Assembly (NCBI RefSeq): GCF_029813835.1
Contig: NZ_JARVKV010000005.1
Location: 124,001-188,000 of the forward strand
Reading direction: 5' to 3'
DNA: 64,000 nucleotides
Source of the DNA: Streptomyces sp. DH37
GTDB lineage: Bacteria > Actinomycetota > Actinomycetes > Streptomycetales > Streptomycetaceae
Made by a program: the position numbers and the translations under genes. Each line of letters begins with the position of its first letter. Position 1 is the first letter of the stretch. Shown here in pieces: positions 52,058 through 62,000 of this stretch. The notes under the pieces are model-generated. The model was not told the origin of the DNA, did not search any database, and was given only the letters and a program-made list of their open reading frames with translations.

Positions 52058-52404
52058 GGTGCGCCACTGTGCCAGGACCGCGCAGAGCCGTCGACCCGTT
52101 TTCCGGGGCCGCCGACCGCCCGGCGCGAACCGCGCGGAACCCGCCGGCGTCGGCTCCCGGCCGCCGGGCTCGGGGCCCGGATCCGAGGCGAAGACCAGGG
52201 CAGCCATCACCGACCGGACGGCGTCGAGGTGCCGGGTGCCGTAGACCTCGGGCCACACCGCGGAACAGGCTCAGCAAGAGGCCGTTGGTGCCGCCGTACT
52301 CGGCCCCGGACCTTGCGCACCCCGTGGACACCGTGGTTGTCCGTGTGGGCCTTCCTGATCGGCACGGTCGGTTCGGCGTCGCGGACGGAACGGGCCGGTG
52401 CAGG
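52058..52404 (-). other. Intergenic, 347 nt
   Basis: This stretch holds the region past the breakpoint of the DUF4394 pseudogene. A minus-strand frame still open here (KAHTDNHGVHGVRKVRGRV) is not recognisable as family sequence. Confidence 0.4.
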
Positions 52405-52892
52405 CGGGCGGTGAAGGTGTGACAGAGGGCTCCGTCCGCCACGGTCCCACCCGTGGCGACGTTGACGTCGTGGCGCAGGTTCTGCCCGGTGTCGCCGATG
52501 ATCCGCAGCTGGTCGGCGGCCGGGTCGAAGTCCACGCCGAAGAAGGTGCCCCGCAGGGCGAGGCTCAGCTGGGGTACCTTCGTCGCCTTCGCCTTCGTGT
52601 TCGTGGTGTTGACGGTGTGGACGCCGCCGGCGTTGCCGACACCGTAGAGCCGGCCGTTCCGGACCCGGTAGTCGATGCCCACCAGTGCGGTATCGCCCGT
52701 GAGGCCCCTGATGGTCATCGTGGAGGTGGGACTGCCGGGCCGGTGGGTACGGAACTGCACCAGCCGCTGATCGCTGGTCAGACCGGTCACTGTCAGGCTG
52801 CCGCCAGGCCGCTGGGCTGAGTCGGTGGCCAGTGCGGGAGCGGAGGTGGGCAGGGCGGCGGTCAGTACCGCCGCCGGAACCGCCTTGCGCAC
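52405..52892 (-). pseudogene. DUF4394 secreted protein gene, 3' truncated/frameshifted
   Basis: The start is intact-looking: a signal-peptide-like segment (VRKAVPAAVLTAALPTSAPA), then the DUF4394 N-terminal repeats SLTVTGLTSDQRLVQFRTH, TGDTALVGIDYRVRNGRLYG and FFGVDFDPAADQLRIIGDTG. After QNLRHDVNVATGGTVADGAL the expected continuation is lost, and an unrelated basic frame follows. Normal family members are about twice as long. GTG 52892 is a possible start but has no clear ribosome site. Confidence 0.65.
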
Positions 52893-53653
52893 GAGGTCTT
52901 CGCGGAGTCGAACCGTCCGCAGGTCGGGCGCTGCTCCCACGAGACAACCATCCCCGAGAACGGTGCGCACGCCCGGTGAGGCCGTCCGGGGTCCGTGGTG
53001 CCGACACCGGCACGACAACCGCTGCCCCGGTCCCACGCCCACCCGGGGCTCCTCCATCGACCGCGGCAAGTGCGCGCCTCCGGCCGACTGCGCCCGGATC
53101 ACCGACCCCAAGTCCTCGCCGGTCCCGCGTTGACCACCTCGCAACTCGGTTTCGGGCCGTCCCCGGGGCTGGATCCGGATGTGCCCGAGCCGCTGGCCGG
53201 ACGGTGCGGGAACGCACGAGGCGCTTGTTGGTACCGCCTCGTCGGCCAGGACGTACCCGCGGTGAGCGATGTGGCCGCTGTCGGTGGCCAGCCGAGGAGC
53301 AGTTCACGCCTTCATCGGATGCCCGGCTCCCTGCAAACATCCGGCGGTACTTCAATTCCTCTTGGAGCCCATCACCGGGGTCATCACCGAAACCTCTGAT
53401 TCCTTCAACCCGGCGACATCGAGGCAAGAAGGTGGCCCAGGCCTCCCGGATGGCATGTTCTTGGTCCGGACGGACGCGTCCGAACAAGCGAAACAGACAT
53501 ACCCGAATTGATGCTGTGAGCTGCGCTCTCATGCCGGACAGGCTAATCACCCAACGGTGGCAGTCCTGTCCTCTGCGGGACGAAGCGGTAAAAATCTGTG
53601 CCCGACGGATCCGTCCAGGATCCAACCCACATCTATGGACAAGGATTCATGAC
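52893..53653 (+). other. Intergenic, 761 nt, AT-richer toward the 3' end
   Basis: No gene is supported. From about 53280 the GC content drops relative to the surroundings, up to the start of the glycine-rich protein gene, whose promoter and leader should lie here. AAGGATT is a weak ribosome site 8 nt before that ATG. Confidence 0.4.
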
Positions 53654-54229
53654 ATGCGCAAGCTCACTCGTCGGGCTGTCGCCGGTGCCATGGCCGCCCC
53701 GCTGATGCTGGCCGCTCTGGCCGGCGTCTCCGTGGCCGACTCCTCCAGCTACCACAAGAGCACCACCAGCGCCGACAAGCACGGGGCTCGTACCAAGACC
53801 GTCAAGTCCGACGCTTCCACCGGCGGCAACGGCGGTCACGGCAACGGTGGCTACGGCAACGGCGGTCACGGCAATGGTGGTGACTCCTCCAGCTACCGCA
53901 AGGCCACCACCAGTGCCGACAAGCACGGGGCTCGTACCAAGACCGTCAAGTCCGACGCTTCCACCGGCGGCAACGGCGGTCACGGCAACGGCGGTCACGG
54001 TAACGACGGCCGCGGCAACGGCGGTCACGGCAACGGTGGCTACGGCAGCGACGGTCACGGTAACGACGGCCGCGGCAACGACGGTCACGGTAACGGTGGC
54101 TACGGCAACGGCGGTCACGGTAACGGTGGCTACGGTCACGACGGCTACGGTCACGGCGGCAGCATCTACAGCCTGAGTGGCTACGGTCAGAAGGACATCA
54201 CCGTCTGGTTCGACAGCATGTTCAACTGA
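53654..54229 (+). CDS. Secreted Gly/His/Asn-rich repeat protein
   Basis: This 191-residue protein has a signal peptide (1-28, cleaved at SVA|DSSS). Two 48-residue repeats begin at residues 29 and 77; each has a polar part (DSSSYHKSTTSADKHGARTK, TVKSDAST) and a GGNGGHGN-type tail. A longer run of GNGGHGNGGYGN-like units follows, and a non-repeat end GYGQKDITVWFDSMFN. At DNA level the 144-bp copies are nearly identical. The many His, Asn, Gly and Tyr residues suggest a flexible, possibly metal-binding or hydrogel-like extracellular protein. I do not recognise a characterised family. Confidence 0.75.
   Translation: MRKLTRRAVAGAMAAPLMLAALAGVSVADSSSYHKSTTSADKHGARTKTVKSDASTGGNGGHGNGGYGNGGHGNGGDSSSYRKATTSADKHGARTKTVKSDASTGGNGGHGNGGHGNDGRGNGGHGNGGYGSDGHGNDGRGNDGHGNGGYGNGGHGNGGYGHDGYGHGGSIYSLSGYGQKDITVWFDSMFN
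53738..54025 (+). repeat. 144-bp direct duplication inside the Gly-rich gene
   Basis: Copy 1 begins at 53738 and copy 2 at 53882, with a period of 144 nt (48 codons). Long stretches such as those covering GACAAGCACGGGGCTCGTAC are identical, which points to recent duplication. Shorter 12- to 18-nt glycine-rich units continue to about 54165. Confidence 0.85.
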
Positions 54230-54956
54230 CCTTCGCTCGGGCGGCTCCGTTTGAGCAGCCGATGGACTGAGCAAGGCCGGACGTATTGTGGATCGTGCAG
54301 CTGATGTGTCCAGCCGGGAGTGCGTGGAAGTCGGCAGCGGCCGTCTTCCGTCGCGATGTGCTTGGTGAGAAGGCCGGGAGGCTCGGGGAAGAGCCGGTGA
54401 GGAAACCAACCGCCTTTCGGTGGCGTGCCCCGGCCGGAGCCTTGAACAGCTCCGGTGACCCGAATGCCGAAAAGCCAAGCAGGACGACCGTGGCATGATT
54501 CGCTCGCCGGAGCCAGATGGGCCGAGTGTTCCGGCCGCTCTTTATGGACAGAGAGCGGCCGGGGCCTTTTATGAGGACGCTGGTGCAGGAATGCGCCCGG
54601 GGCTGTGCACTCGTCCTTTCCCGAGTCGCAGGATCGATGAGAAACGTTCACCAGCTTGGGACACCCGGGTGTACTCCATCCCCTCTGGTCGCGGCTGCCA
54701 CCCCGGCCCAGGGATCGCAGAGAGTTGACCTGCCGGTTCGATCTCGGCTGGTCCACAGCAGTCGCCCGAACAGGTCCGTAAGGACCCGGACGTTCATCCC
54801 GTGCCGCCTGTGCTTCCAGGAGCCGTGTGCCCGTACAGACCTCCGGGGCGTCCGATGACGTCAGCGCCGTCACGGTCGCCGGAGCCGAGCCACACCGCTC
54901 GGCCGGTACGGGCACGTCGGTGAGCTGGCCGTCCGGCCGGGCCTGATCGGCTCCGC
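54230..54956 (+). other. Intergenic, with terminator at 54531-54570
   Basis: The stretch 54230-55635 (1.4 kb) contains no confident gene. Open frames in it lack start sites and family motifs. Confidence 0.45.
54531..54570 (+). terminator. Rho-independent terminator
   Basis: Arms CCGGCCGCTCT (54531-54541) and AGAGCGGCCGG (54552-54562) enclose a 10-nt loop and are followed by GGCCTTTT. It is the only strong stem with a T-run that I saw in the window and lies 300 nt after the Gly-rich gene. Confidence 0.7.
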
Positions 54957-55110
54957 CGACCGCCCACCGGTGGCGGAACCGCTCGGGTTCGATGCCCTGT
55001 CCGGCCGCCCACCGGCAGTACGCGTGCCACACCACCGACGGCGAGTGGCAGACGCCCTCGCGGGAGCCGCGGACGCAGGCGCGGGTGAGGTCCTCGACGG
55101 TGAAGCGGGC
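54957..55110 (-). pseudogene. Possible phage/plasmid primase-like fragment
   Basis: A minus-strand frame reads FTVEDLTRACVRGSREGVC, HSPSVVWHAYCRWAAGQGI and EPERFRHRWAVGG. The pattern of a short helix, Cys/His-rich turn, then YxxYxxWxxxxGxxP recalls the end of phage P4-type primases. It lacks flanking family sequence, so the call is weak. Confidence 0.25.
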
Positions 55111-55230
55111 CAGCCGGGTACTGACCCCGGCGCGCAGCGGCCTCCGTACGGGCGGCATATCCCCGGTGGCCCCGAGCGCATCCCCCGAAACCAGACCGAG
55201 CAGCAGACCACGGCCCCGGAACACCGCCGG

Positions 55231-55257
55231 CACACCCCGCACACCCCGCACACCCCA
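55231..55257 (+). repeat. 9-bp tandem repeat, three copies
   Basis: The unit cacaccccg is repeated three times (the last copy ends in A). It is intergenic. Confidence 0.8.
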
Positions 55258-55635
55258 CGCGAAAACCCCGTGGGAGACGGCCGGATGGAGCCAGGGCCGC
55301 GAACGGGCGACGCTCGCTGAGAGCACCAGGTGAGCCGGTCGTGGAACGTCGCGCCGACGGACGCGTTGTCCCGGCAGCGGATGGTCACGCTGATCCTGTC
55401 GTCAGCGCCATGGTCCGCGGAGGTCACGGGCGGAACGCCGGGCCGTGTCCCGAAGCCGGCCTCCCCGCCGCGTGGCCGACGGTCCTGCCCGGCTACCCGG
55501 ACGGGGCCGGCCCCGAAATCATCTCGCCCACGCTCGCCTCGTCCGGTACGGTCGCGGGGTTGTTCTCGCTGCCGGGGCCCATGGGGTTCGCGTGTGGCCT
55601 CCCCGGCGGTTCCCAGGTGGAGGGCAGGTTTCTTT

Positions 55636-56016
55636 ATGGCATGTCGTATCAGTGAACTCGTGCTCGGTTGCCGCGATCCCGAGGCGCTGGCGCGGTTCTG
55701 GTGCGAGGTCCTGGACTTCGTCGTGCTCGATCGCGAGGACGACGGCTCGTTGGAGATCGGGCCGCGCGAAGGGTTCGGTGGTCCGCAGCCGACGATCATC
55801 CTCAGCCGCAGGGACGAGCCGGAGAAGGGGAAGTCCCGGCTGCACATCGACGTCAACGTCACCGACCGCGATCAGGACGCCGAGCTCGAACGCCTTCTGA
55901 AGCTCGGTGCGCGCCCGGCCGACATCGGTCAGACGGGGGAGGAGCAGTGGCATGTCCTGGCCGACCCCGAAGGCAATGAGTTCTGCCTGCTCAAGGCCCG
56001 CCTCGCCCCGCTCTGA
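55636..56016 (+). CDS. VOC family (glyoxalase/bleomycin-resistance-like) protein
   Basis: This 126-residue protein has two beta-alpha-beta-beta-beta modules typical of vicinal oxygen chelate proteins. The first is ISELVLGCRDPEALARFWCE with LDFVVLDREDDGSLEIG, and the second is SRLHIDVNVTDRDQDAELER with WHVLADPEGNEFCLL. It corresponds to the Glyoxalase_6-like group. The ATG follows GGAGGGCAGG. Members bind or detoxify small molecules; no substrate is indicated. Confidence 0.9.
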   Translation: MACRISELVLGCRDPEALARFWCEVLDFVVLDREDDGSLEIGPREGFGGPQPTIILSRRDEPEKGKSRLHIDVNVTDRDQDAELERLLKLGARPADIGQTGEEQWHVLADPEGNEFCLLKARLAPL

Positions 56017-56102
56017 CGCTCCTCGGCCACGCCAGGGCGCCAGGCGCCCAGGGGCTGCCGCGAGGTCCGGTGTGGCGGGCGTGTCCCGATCGTGGAGCGA
56101 GT

Positions 56103-56156
56103 GAGGTCTCCGGTGGGGGCTCATCGACCAGGGACGACCCGAACACCGGAGACCTC
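56103..56156. repeat. 13-bp inverted repeat with 28-nt loop
   Basis: GAGGTCTCCGGTG (56103-56115) and CACCGGAGACCTC (56144-56156) are perfect complements, 87 nt after the VOC stop. It could act as a large terminator stem-loop, or it could be the pair of ends of a lost element. Confidence 0.6.
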
Positions 56157-56829
56157 GTGGTCACCCCGGCGGTGACGAGACGGCTTGGCGTGGCCGGTGA
56201 GCAGGGGCGCGGCAAGAGCCGCCCGGTGGCCCCTCGGCAGAGCCGGACGACCACGCGCCGGAACGCTCCCGCGGCGGGCCGACCACCAGGATCACCTGGC
56301 CCGTGAGCAGGGCCGGAAGGTGCTGTCCCCGGTCGTGGCCGCCGGCCGCCGCGGCTCGCCCCGGTTCCGGACCGTCCTGGGCGGCCCACGGGGGAGAAGG
56401 GGGTTGTCGCCCCCGCCCCGGCCACCGAGACCTTCGCGGCCCCGGGAATCGGCATCGGCAGTCGGCAGTGGGCCGGCGCCCCCTTCCGCCCGCGCACCGG
56501 GGGAAGCCCGGGCAGCGTGCCGCCGAGGTCTCCCTCCTGGTCCTCAAGCCCCTTCTGGCGTCTCTTGCCGGGAGGTTCCGGTCGAACTCCGCTTCGGGGC
56601 GAAGGCGCCGGACGGCGCGAGGGGTTCCAGACGTGGAGAATCGACGCACCCCTCGGCCTCCGGCCCGCCACCGTCCTCGTGCCCCGGCGCCGGAGTGCTC
56701 GGGCTCGGCCGGACGCCCGGGACCGCCGGGCGTGCGCGCTGCCCGCTGGCCGACTGCTCCCGCCCGGCGCCCCGCCGTGTCGGCCGCGGCCCGGTGCCTT
56801 CTCCACCGGCGGTGGCACCCGGGCCGCGC
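56157..56829 (+). other. Intergenic, about 670 nt
   Basis: Only G/A/P/R-rich open frames occur here. No gene is supported. Confidence 0.45.
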
Positions 56830-58773
56830 TCACAGCAGGAGCAGTACGGCAGCCGCCCACAGCACGGACAGGGCGACGACGACCGGGCCGATGGGCATGC
56901 CCTGCTCGGCCGGTGCAGCGTCCCCGGCCGGGCGCAGCTTCGGGCGGTGCAGCAGGGCGCGTATCTCCTCGGCCGCCCGGGCGGCCGAGGGGCGGCGCCC
57001 GGTCCCGCGCCCGGCCAGCCCCAGGCCCACGGGTGAGAGGTCCAGTCCCTCGTTCCCGGTCAGCCGGAAGCGGAGCCGGTCCGCGGTGTGCTCGACGCCG
57101 CCGAGCCGTTCCCACGGGACGCGGCGGACCCGCCAGGCCCCGGTCACCCACAGACCCCCGTGGTCCGCCGTGACGCGCCAGCCGAACGCGGTGGAGACCG
57201 AGCCGATCAGCCAGGGCAGCCCCAGCACCAGCACCAGCGTCTGCCAGGAGGACCAGGAGAGGCCGTCGTCGAGGACGGCCCAGGTGAGGCCGCCCTCCAG
57301 CAACAGCAGGAACACCCCGAGGGCCCGGGAGCCGAGGTCCGCCGACCAGGTCCGCGGACCGTCCGCCGGTTCCATGGCGGCGGCGACCTCCTCGACCGGG
57401 CGGTCGGCGTCGGCGCGTCCACGGGGCCGGGCCCCGGCGCCCCGGACACCGCGGAGGCCGGCGACGGCCGGCTTCACGGGGGTGACGCTGCACTCCACGA
57501 CCGGTTCGCCGCCCTCCGCGGTGAGGACGACGACCTCGGCGCCCGGATACGGGGCGCCGAACAGCAGCGCCTCGCGCAGCGGCGGCGGGGGGCCGGTGCC
57601 CCGGCACGCGTCGGCGATCTCCCTCAGCTCCCGGGCGAGTTCCTCCTTCACCTCCGCCAGGTCCTCCGCGGTGGGTCCCGCACTGTCGCCGTCCCGGCCG
57701 TCCTCCCCGTACTCGTCCCCGTTCTCCTCCCAGTCCTCGTCCTCGAAGGAGTGAAGGGAGTGGAAGTGCAGGACGGGCGTGGCGGCGGCGGGGTCGTCGG
57801 CCGCGTACACCCAGGTCCGCCCGTCCTCGTGCCCCTCGCGGACGAGTACCCGCAGCACCGGCACCCGCCCCCGGCGCAGCCGGAGCGAACGCCCGCGCCC
57901 CACCGCGCCGTTGACCGCGAACGCCACCCCCGGCACGCCGGCCGCCAGCATCAGCGACTCCCAGCCGAAGACGTCGTACGGCTCCGAGACCAGGAGCAGC
58001 CGGTCGCCGTCGGTCAGGAGCTCCACGGTGGTGCCGGGCGGGTAGTCCTCGGGATAGTCCGTCTCCACCCGGTAGGTGCGGTTCCCGGCGGCGGCCGTCA
58101 GGACGTGGGCGTCCTCGTCGTTCCCGCCCGCCTCGGTGACCGCGGCGGTGAGCCGCTCGGCCCCGGCGGCCCACTTCTCGTACGCGTCGATCTCCTCCAG
58201 CGTCTGCCACAGACCGAGTCCGGCCGCCGCCAGCAGCGGCGCGGCGAGCATGAAGGAGAACCGGCCGCGCCGGAAGGCGAGGGCCGCGGCCGGCAGCGGG
58301 TGACCGGCGGGACCCGCGGCCCGCTCGGCGTGCAGCCGCTGCCGCCCGGCGGCGGCCAGCCGGTGGAGCAGCGCCGCCGCCGTCCAGCCGGCGGCGGCCG
58401 ACAGGGCCAGTCCCGACGGATCCAGCAGACCGGCGAAGCCCCCCTCCTCCACCGCGGTGCCCGCGAGGATCACGCCCAGCCCGGTGAGGGCCAACCGCGG
58501 CTGCCGCCAGACCCAGTACAGGGTCAGCAGGACGACGGCCGTGAAGGCCAGGCCCCACCAGTCGGCACCGCAGGGCTCGGTCGCGGTGCACGGCGGGAGG
58601 GGCGCCGCCGCCGTGCACCACACGGCGGCGGCCAGCAGCCCGAGGAAGGACCACAGCGGATGCGCCCAGCGCGCCGGGGCGGCGGCCAGCCAGCGCCCGG
58701 TGTCCGCCGACCGCCAGGGACGGGCACCGGGCGGTGTCCACTCGGGCGGCAGGGAGATGAAGGGTGTGCTCAC
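56830..58773 (-). CDS. Large membrane protein with PH-like C-terminal domain, unknown function
   Basis: This 647-residue protein has about six to eight hydrophobic segments. They fall in the first 330 residues (PLWSFLGLLAAAVWCTAA, WWGLAFTAVVLLTLYWVW), in a pair after residue 480 (LGVFLLLLEGGLTWAVL, WQTLVLVLGLPWLIGSV) and at the very C terminus (VVVALSVLWAAAVLLLL). A long acidic cytoplasmic or extracytoplasmic part (EDEDWEENGDEYGEDGRDGD) lies between. The segment WRVTADHGGLWVTGAWRVRR and VPWERLGGVEHTADRLRFRL resembles a bacterial PH domain. GTG 58773 is the likely start. I do not recognise a characterised homologue. Confidence 0.75.
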   Translation of the reverse strand: MSTPFISLPPEWTPPGARPWRSADTGRWLAAAPARWAHPLWSFLGLLAAAVWCTAAAPLPPCTATEPCGADWWGLAFTAVVLLTLYWVWRQPRLALTGLGVILAGTAVEEGGFAGLLDPSGLALSAAAGWTAAALLHRLAAAGRQRLHAERAAGPAGHPLPAAALAFRRGRFSFMLAAPLLAAAGLGLWQTLEEIDAYEKWAAGAERLTAAVTEAGGNDEDAHVLTAAAGNRTYRVETDYPEDYPPGTTVELLTDGDRLLLVSEPYDVFGWESLMLAAGVPGVAFAVNGAVGRGRSLRLRRGRVPVLRVLVREGHEDGRTWVYAADDPAAATPVLHFHSLHSFEDEDWEENGDEYGEDGRDGDSAGPTAEDLAEVKEELARELREIADACRGTGPPPPLREALLFGAPYPGAEVVVLTAEGGEPVVECSVTPVKPAVAGLRGVRGAGARPRGRADADRPVEEVAAAMEPADGPRTWSADLGSRALGVFLLLLEGGLTWAVLDDGLSWSSWQTLVLVLGLPWLIGSVSTAFGWRVTADHGGLWVTGAWRVRRVPWERLGGVEHTADRLRFRLTGNEGLDLSPVGLGLAGRGTGRRPSAARAAEEIRALLHRPKLRPAGDAAPAEQGMPIGPVVVALSVLWAAAVLLLL

Positions 58774-59034
58774 CCGCGCATTATCGACGCCCCACGCCGG
58801 TGCGGGACGGCCGGGCCGACGGCGGCCACCACGGCCACCGCGGCACCGGCCTGCCCGTCCCGCACCACCGCCTGTCCGAGCGCCTTCCGCCGGTCGCGGT
58901 CCCTGCCGCGTGCGGTCGGCACCCCCGGCGAGCGGGCCCCGCCGCAGTCGGGGGTGCACCGGGCACGCTCCGCGCATGGGACGGCCCGACGGGCGTGGCC
59001 GTCCCATGCGCGGCCGGTCGCGGGGCGCGGTCGA

Positions 59035-62000
59035 TCAACTCAGCGGTTCCACCCACACGTTGCGGTAGCGGACCTTGTTGCCGTGGTCCTGGAGCCTGAT
59101 CGGTCCGGTGGCCGGGCCTTCGGCGATGCCGCCGCCGGTCGGTCCGTCGACGGCCACGTCGTCGTGGACCGTCGTGCCGTTCCACACCACCGTGACCCGG
59201 GCCTTCTCGGTCATCTCCCCGGCGCCGTCGTAGCGCGCGGCCCGGAAGACGATGTCGTACGACTGCCAGGTCCCGGGCGGCGACGACGCGTTGGTGTCGG
59301 CCGCCTTCCGGTCGTAGATGGCGCCGGCCTCGTTGTCGGCGAGGGTGGGCACTCCGTAGGAGTCGAGGATCTGGATCTCGTAGCGGTTCTGGAGGTAGAC
59401 GCCGCTGTTGCCGCGGTCCTGGCCGGTGACGTCGTCGGGGAGTTCGGGGACCCGGAACTCGACGTGCAGCCGGTGGTCGCCGAAGTTCTGCTTGGTGCGG
59501 ATGTCCCCGCAGCACACCTCGATCGAGTCCCCCTCGGTCCGGGGCCATTCGACCGCGCGGCCGTCGGTGTGCTGCCACTGCGACAGGCTGCCGCCGTCGA
59601 ACAGGTTGACGCGTTCTCCGGGGCGGTTGACGTGAATCATGTCGAGGTTGACGTGGCCGTCGTCGCCGTCGTCGTACCGGTAGGCGATGGTGTTGACGCC
59701 CTTGCGCAACGTCAGCCTCTCGCTCCGCGTCGCCCAGGTGTCCCAGCCGGCGGTCGGCGGCAGCACCGTCCGTCGGACCTTGTTCCCGTTGACGTAGAGG
59801 CTGATCTTCTTGCTGCCGTGGAAGGGGTGCGGGCCGTTGGCGTAGCGCAGTCCCACGTCGTACGTGCCCTTCCTGGCGATGTCGACGCGGAAGGTGGTGG
59901 TGGCGCCGGGGGTGCCGTAGCGGTCCACGAAGCCGCCGCCGGAGTAGCCCTGGTGGTCCTTGTTGATGCCGGCGCCGCCGCTGAGCCCGGCCTCCTCCGC
60001 CTCGTAGGCGGTGACGGGCACCTCCTTGCCGGGGATCGCGTTGAGGGTGTACCAGGCCTCGGTGCTCCACAGGGTCTCGCCGTTGTCCGCGGTGAAGGGA
60101 CGCGGGGAGCGGATGTGCACCACGCGGTCGGTCTCGAGCCCGGGGATCTCCAGCCGGACCCGCTTGCGGTCGTCCGAGACGACGGCGCGGGACACCGTCA
60201 GCGGCTCCTCGTCGATCTTCGGGCCGCCGTACTCGGGCGTGGGCGAGTAGCGCCACTGGCGGACCTGGTAGCTCCGGGCGAGCTTGTCGACGGTCTCCGG
60301 GGAGAGGGGCCGGGTGTACGTGAGGACGAAGCCGTTGCCCGTGGCGCGCATCGAGTGGATGTCGAAGGCGTTGGTGCCGTTCGGGGTCAGCTTCTGAAGG
60401 CCGAAACGGAGCTTGCCTTCCTGGCCCCAGTTGCCGTCGGCGCCGAGGCCGCCGACGTAGATCGCGCCGTCGGGACCGACGCTGATGCGGTTGACGCCCG
60501 CCTCCAGGCCCTGGGTGTGGCGGAAGACGGCGCCCTGGTACTCACCGTCGACCTTCTCCAGGCTCGCGCGCTGCAGTCCGCCGTAGGTGACGTCGCCGAA
60601 GACCATCTGCCCGGCGAAGGGCCCCTTCTTCAGCATGAGCGGTGTGCTGGGCGAGTTGGCGATCTCGTTCTGCGGCAGCCACAGGACCGGCTTGGTCACC
60701 GGGCGGTCGTCGAAGGGGCCGGGCCGGAAGGGGGCGTTCTCGCCCGTGCCGTCCCGGTACCGCGTGTAGTGGTTGAAGAAGCGGTCCTGCTTGATGTGCA
60801 CCAGCTTCGAGGAGGGCAGCCAGCCGCCCTGGTTGTCGGTGACGAAGACGCCCTTGTCCGGGCCCCAGCCGATGCCGTTGGGAGTGCGCAGGCCGCCGGC
60901 GACGTAGGAGACCTCGCCGGTCGCCTTGTCGACCTTGATGGTCGTGCCGCGGCCGCCCTCGGCCGGTTGCGGATCGGTCGTGGCGCCGCCGTAGTTGATG
61001 GAGACCGACAGGTTCAGGTAGAAGCTGCCCTTGTCGTAGAGCAGGCCGAAGGCGAACTCGTGGAAGTTGCCGCCGTAGGGCCAGGAGGCGATCCTCTTCT
61101 TCTCGTCGGCGACTTCGTCGCCGTCGTGGTCGTTCAGCTCGGTCAGCTGGTGCTTCTCCGAGACGTACAGCCTGCCGTCGACGTACTTGATGCCCATGGG
61201 CTCCTTGAGCCCCGAGGCGACCTTCTTGACCGTGACCTTCTCCGGGCCGGTGTCCCCGGTGACGTTGTCCAGGAGGTAGACCTCCCCGTCGGTGGTCTCG
61301 CTCTCTCCCCAGGTGGACACGGCCAGTCTGCCGTCCGGCAGCCAGTCCATGGCGGAGACCTTGGGCTCGAAACCGGCGGGACGCAGGTCGGTGAGGGTGT
61401 AGTTCGGGTGGACGTCGGCCAGCGGCAGGCCGTCGCCCGGGCTGTCCCGGCCGCCGACGCACTCCTTGCGGCCGGGCGCGGTGACGCGCACGACTCCGGC
61501 GTCGGTGCTCAGCGCCGAGTTGGGCACGAGGGTGAAGTCCGCGGCGCCGGGCGGCTTCCACTGGAGGGTGAGCTGCTGGCCGCCGCCCGCCTCGAAGTGC
61601 TCGATGCGCAGCGGGTGCAGGCCGGCGGTCAGGTCGGCGGTGCCGTCCTTGGGCTCGGCGCCGTGCAGGCCGTCGTGGTCGATGACCTCCCGGTCGCCGA
61701 TGTGCAGGCGTGAGCCGTCGTCGCTGATCAGACGGAAGGCGTACGTGCCGTCCTGCGGGATCCGGAGGTTCCCGACGGCGTGGGAGACGAAGTTGCCGGC
61801 CATGCCGAAGTCCGCGTCCGTCGTCCAGTCGACGGTGGGCATCAGCTTGTCGATGTTGGGCGTCTGGCCGCCCTTCAGCTCGCAGATCTCCTTCAGGGGC
61901 ACCTGCACGTCGAAGACGCGCAGCGTCACTCCGGGTTCCTGCGGCGGGATGTCCGCGGCGGTCCGGGTGGCCGGCTGGGCGGCGGCGGGGGTCCAGCTTC

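Noticed and set aside
53738..54165. Gly-rich repeats as a CRISPR array
   Set aside because: The repeats are in-frame codon repeats of a secreted protein, without regular unique spacers.
55341..55655. A 104-codon plus-strand frame before the VOC gene
   Set aside because: It has no family motif and no ribosome site, and it overlaps the VOC start in another frame.
57088..61713. A 1,541-codon plus-strand open frame
   Set aside because: It runs antisense through the membrane protein and the PA14/DUF1080 gene. It is a shadow of the high GC content and has no domain motifs.
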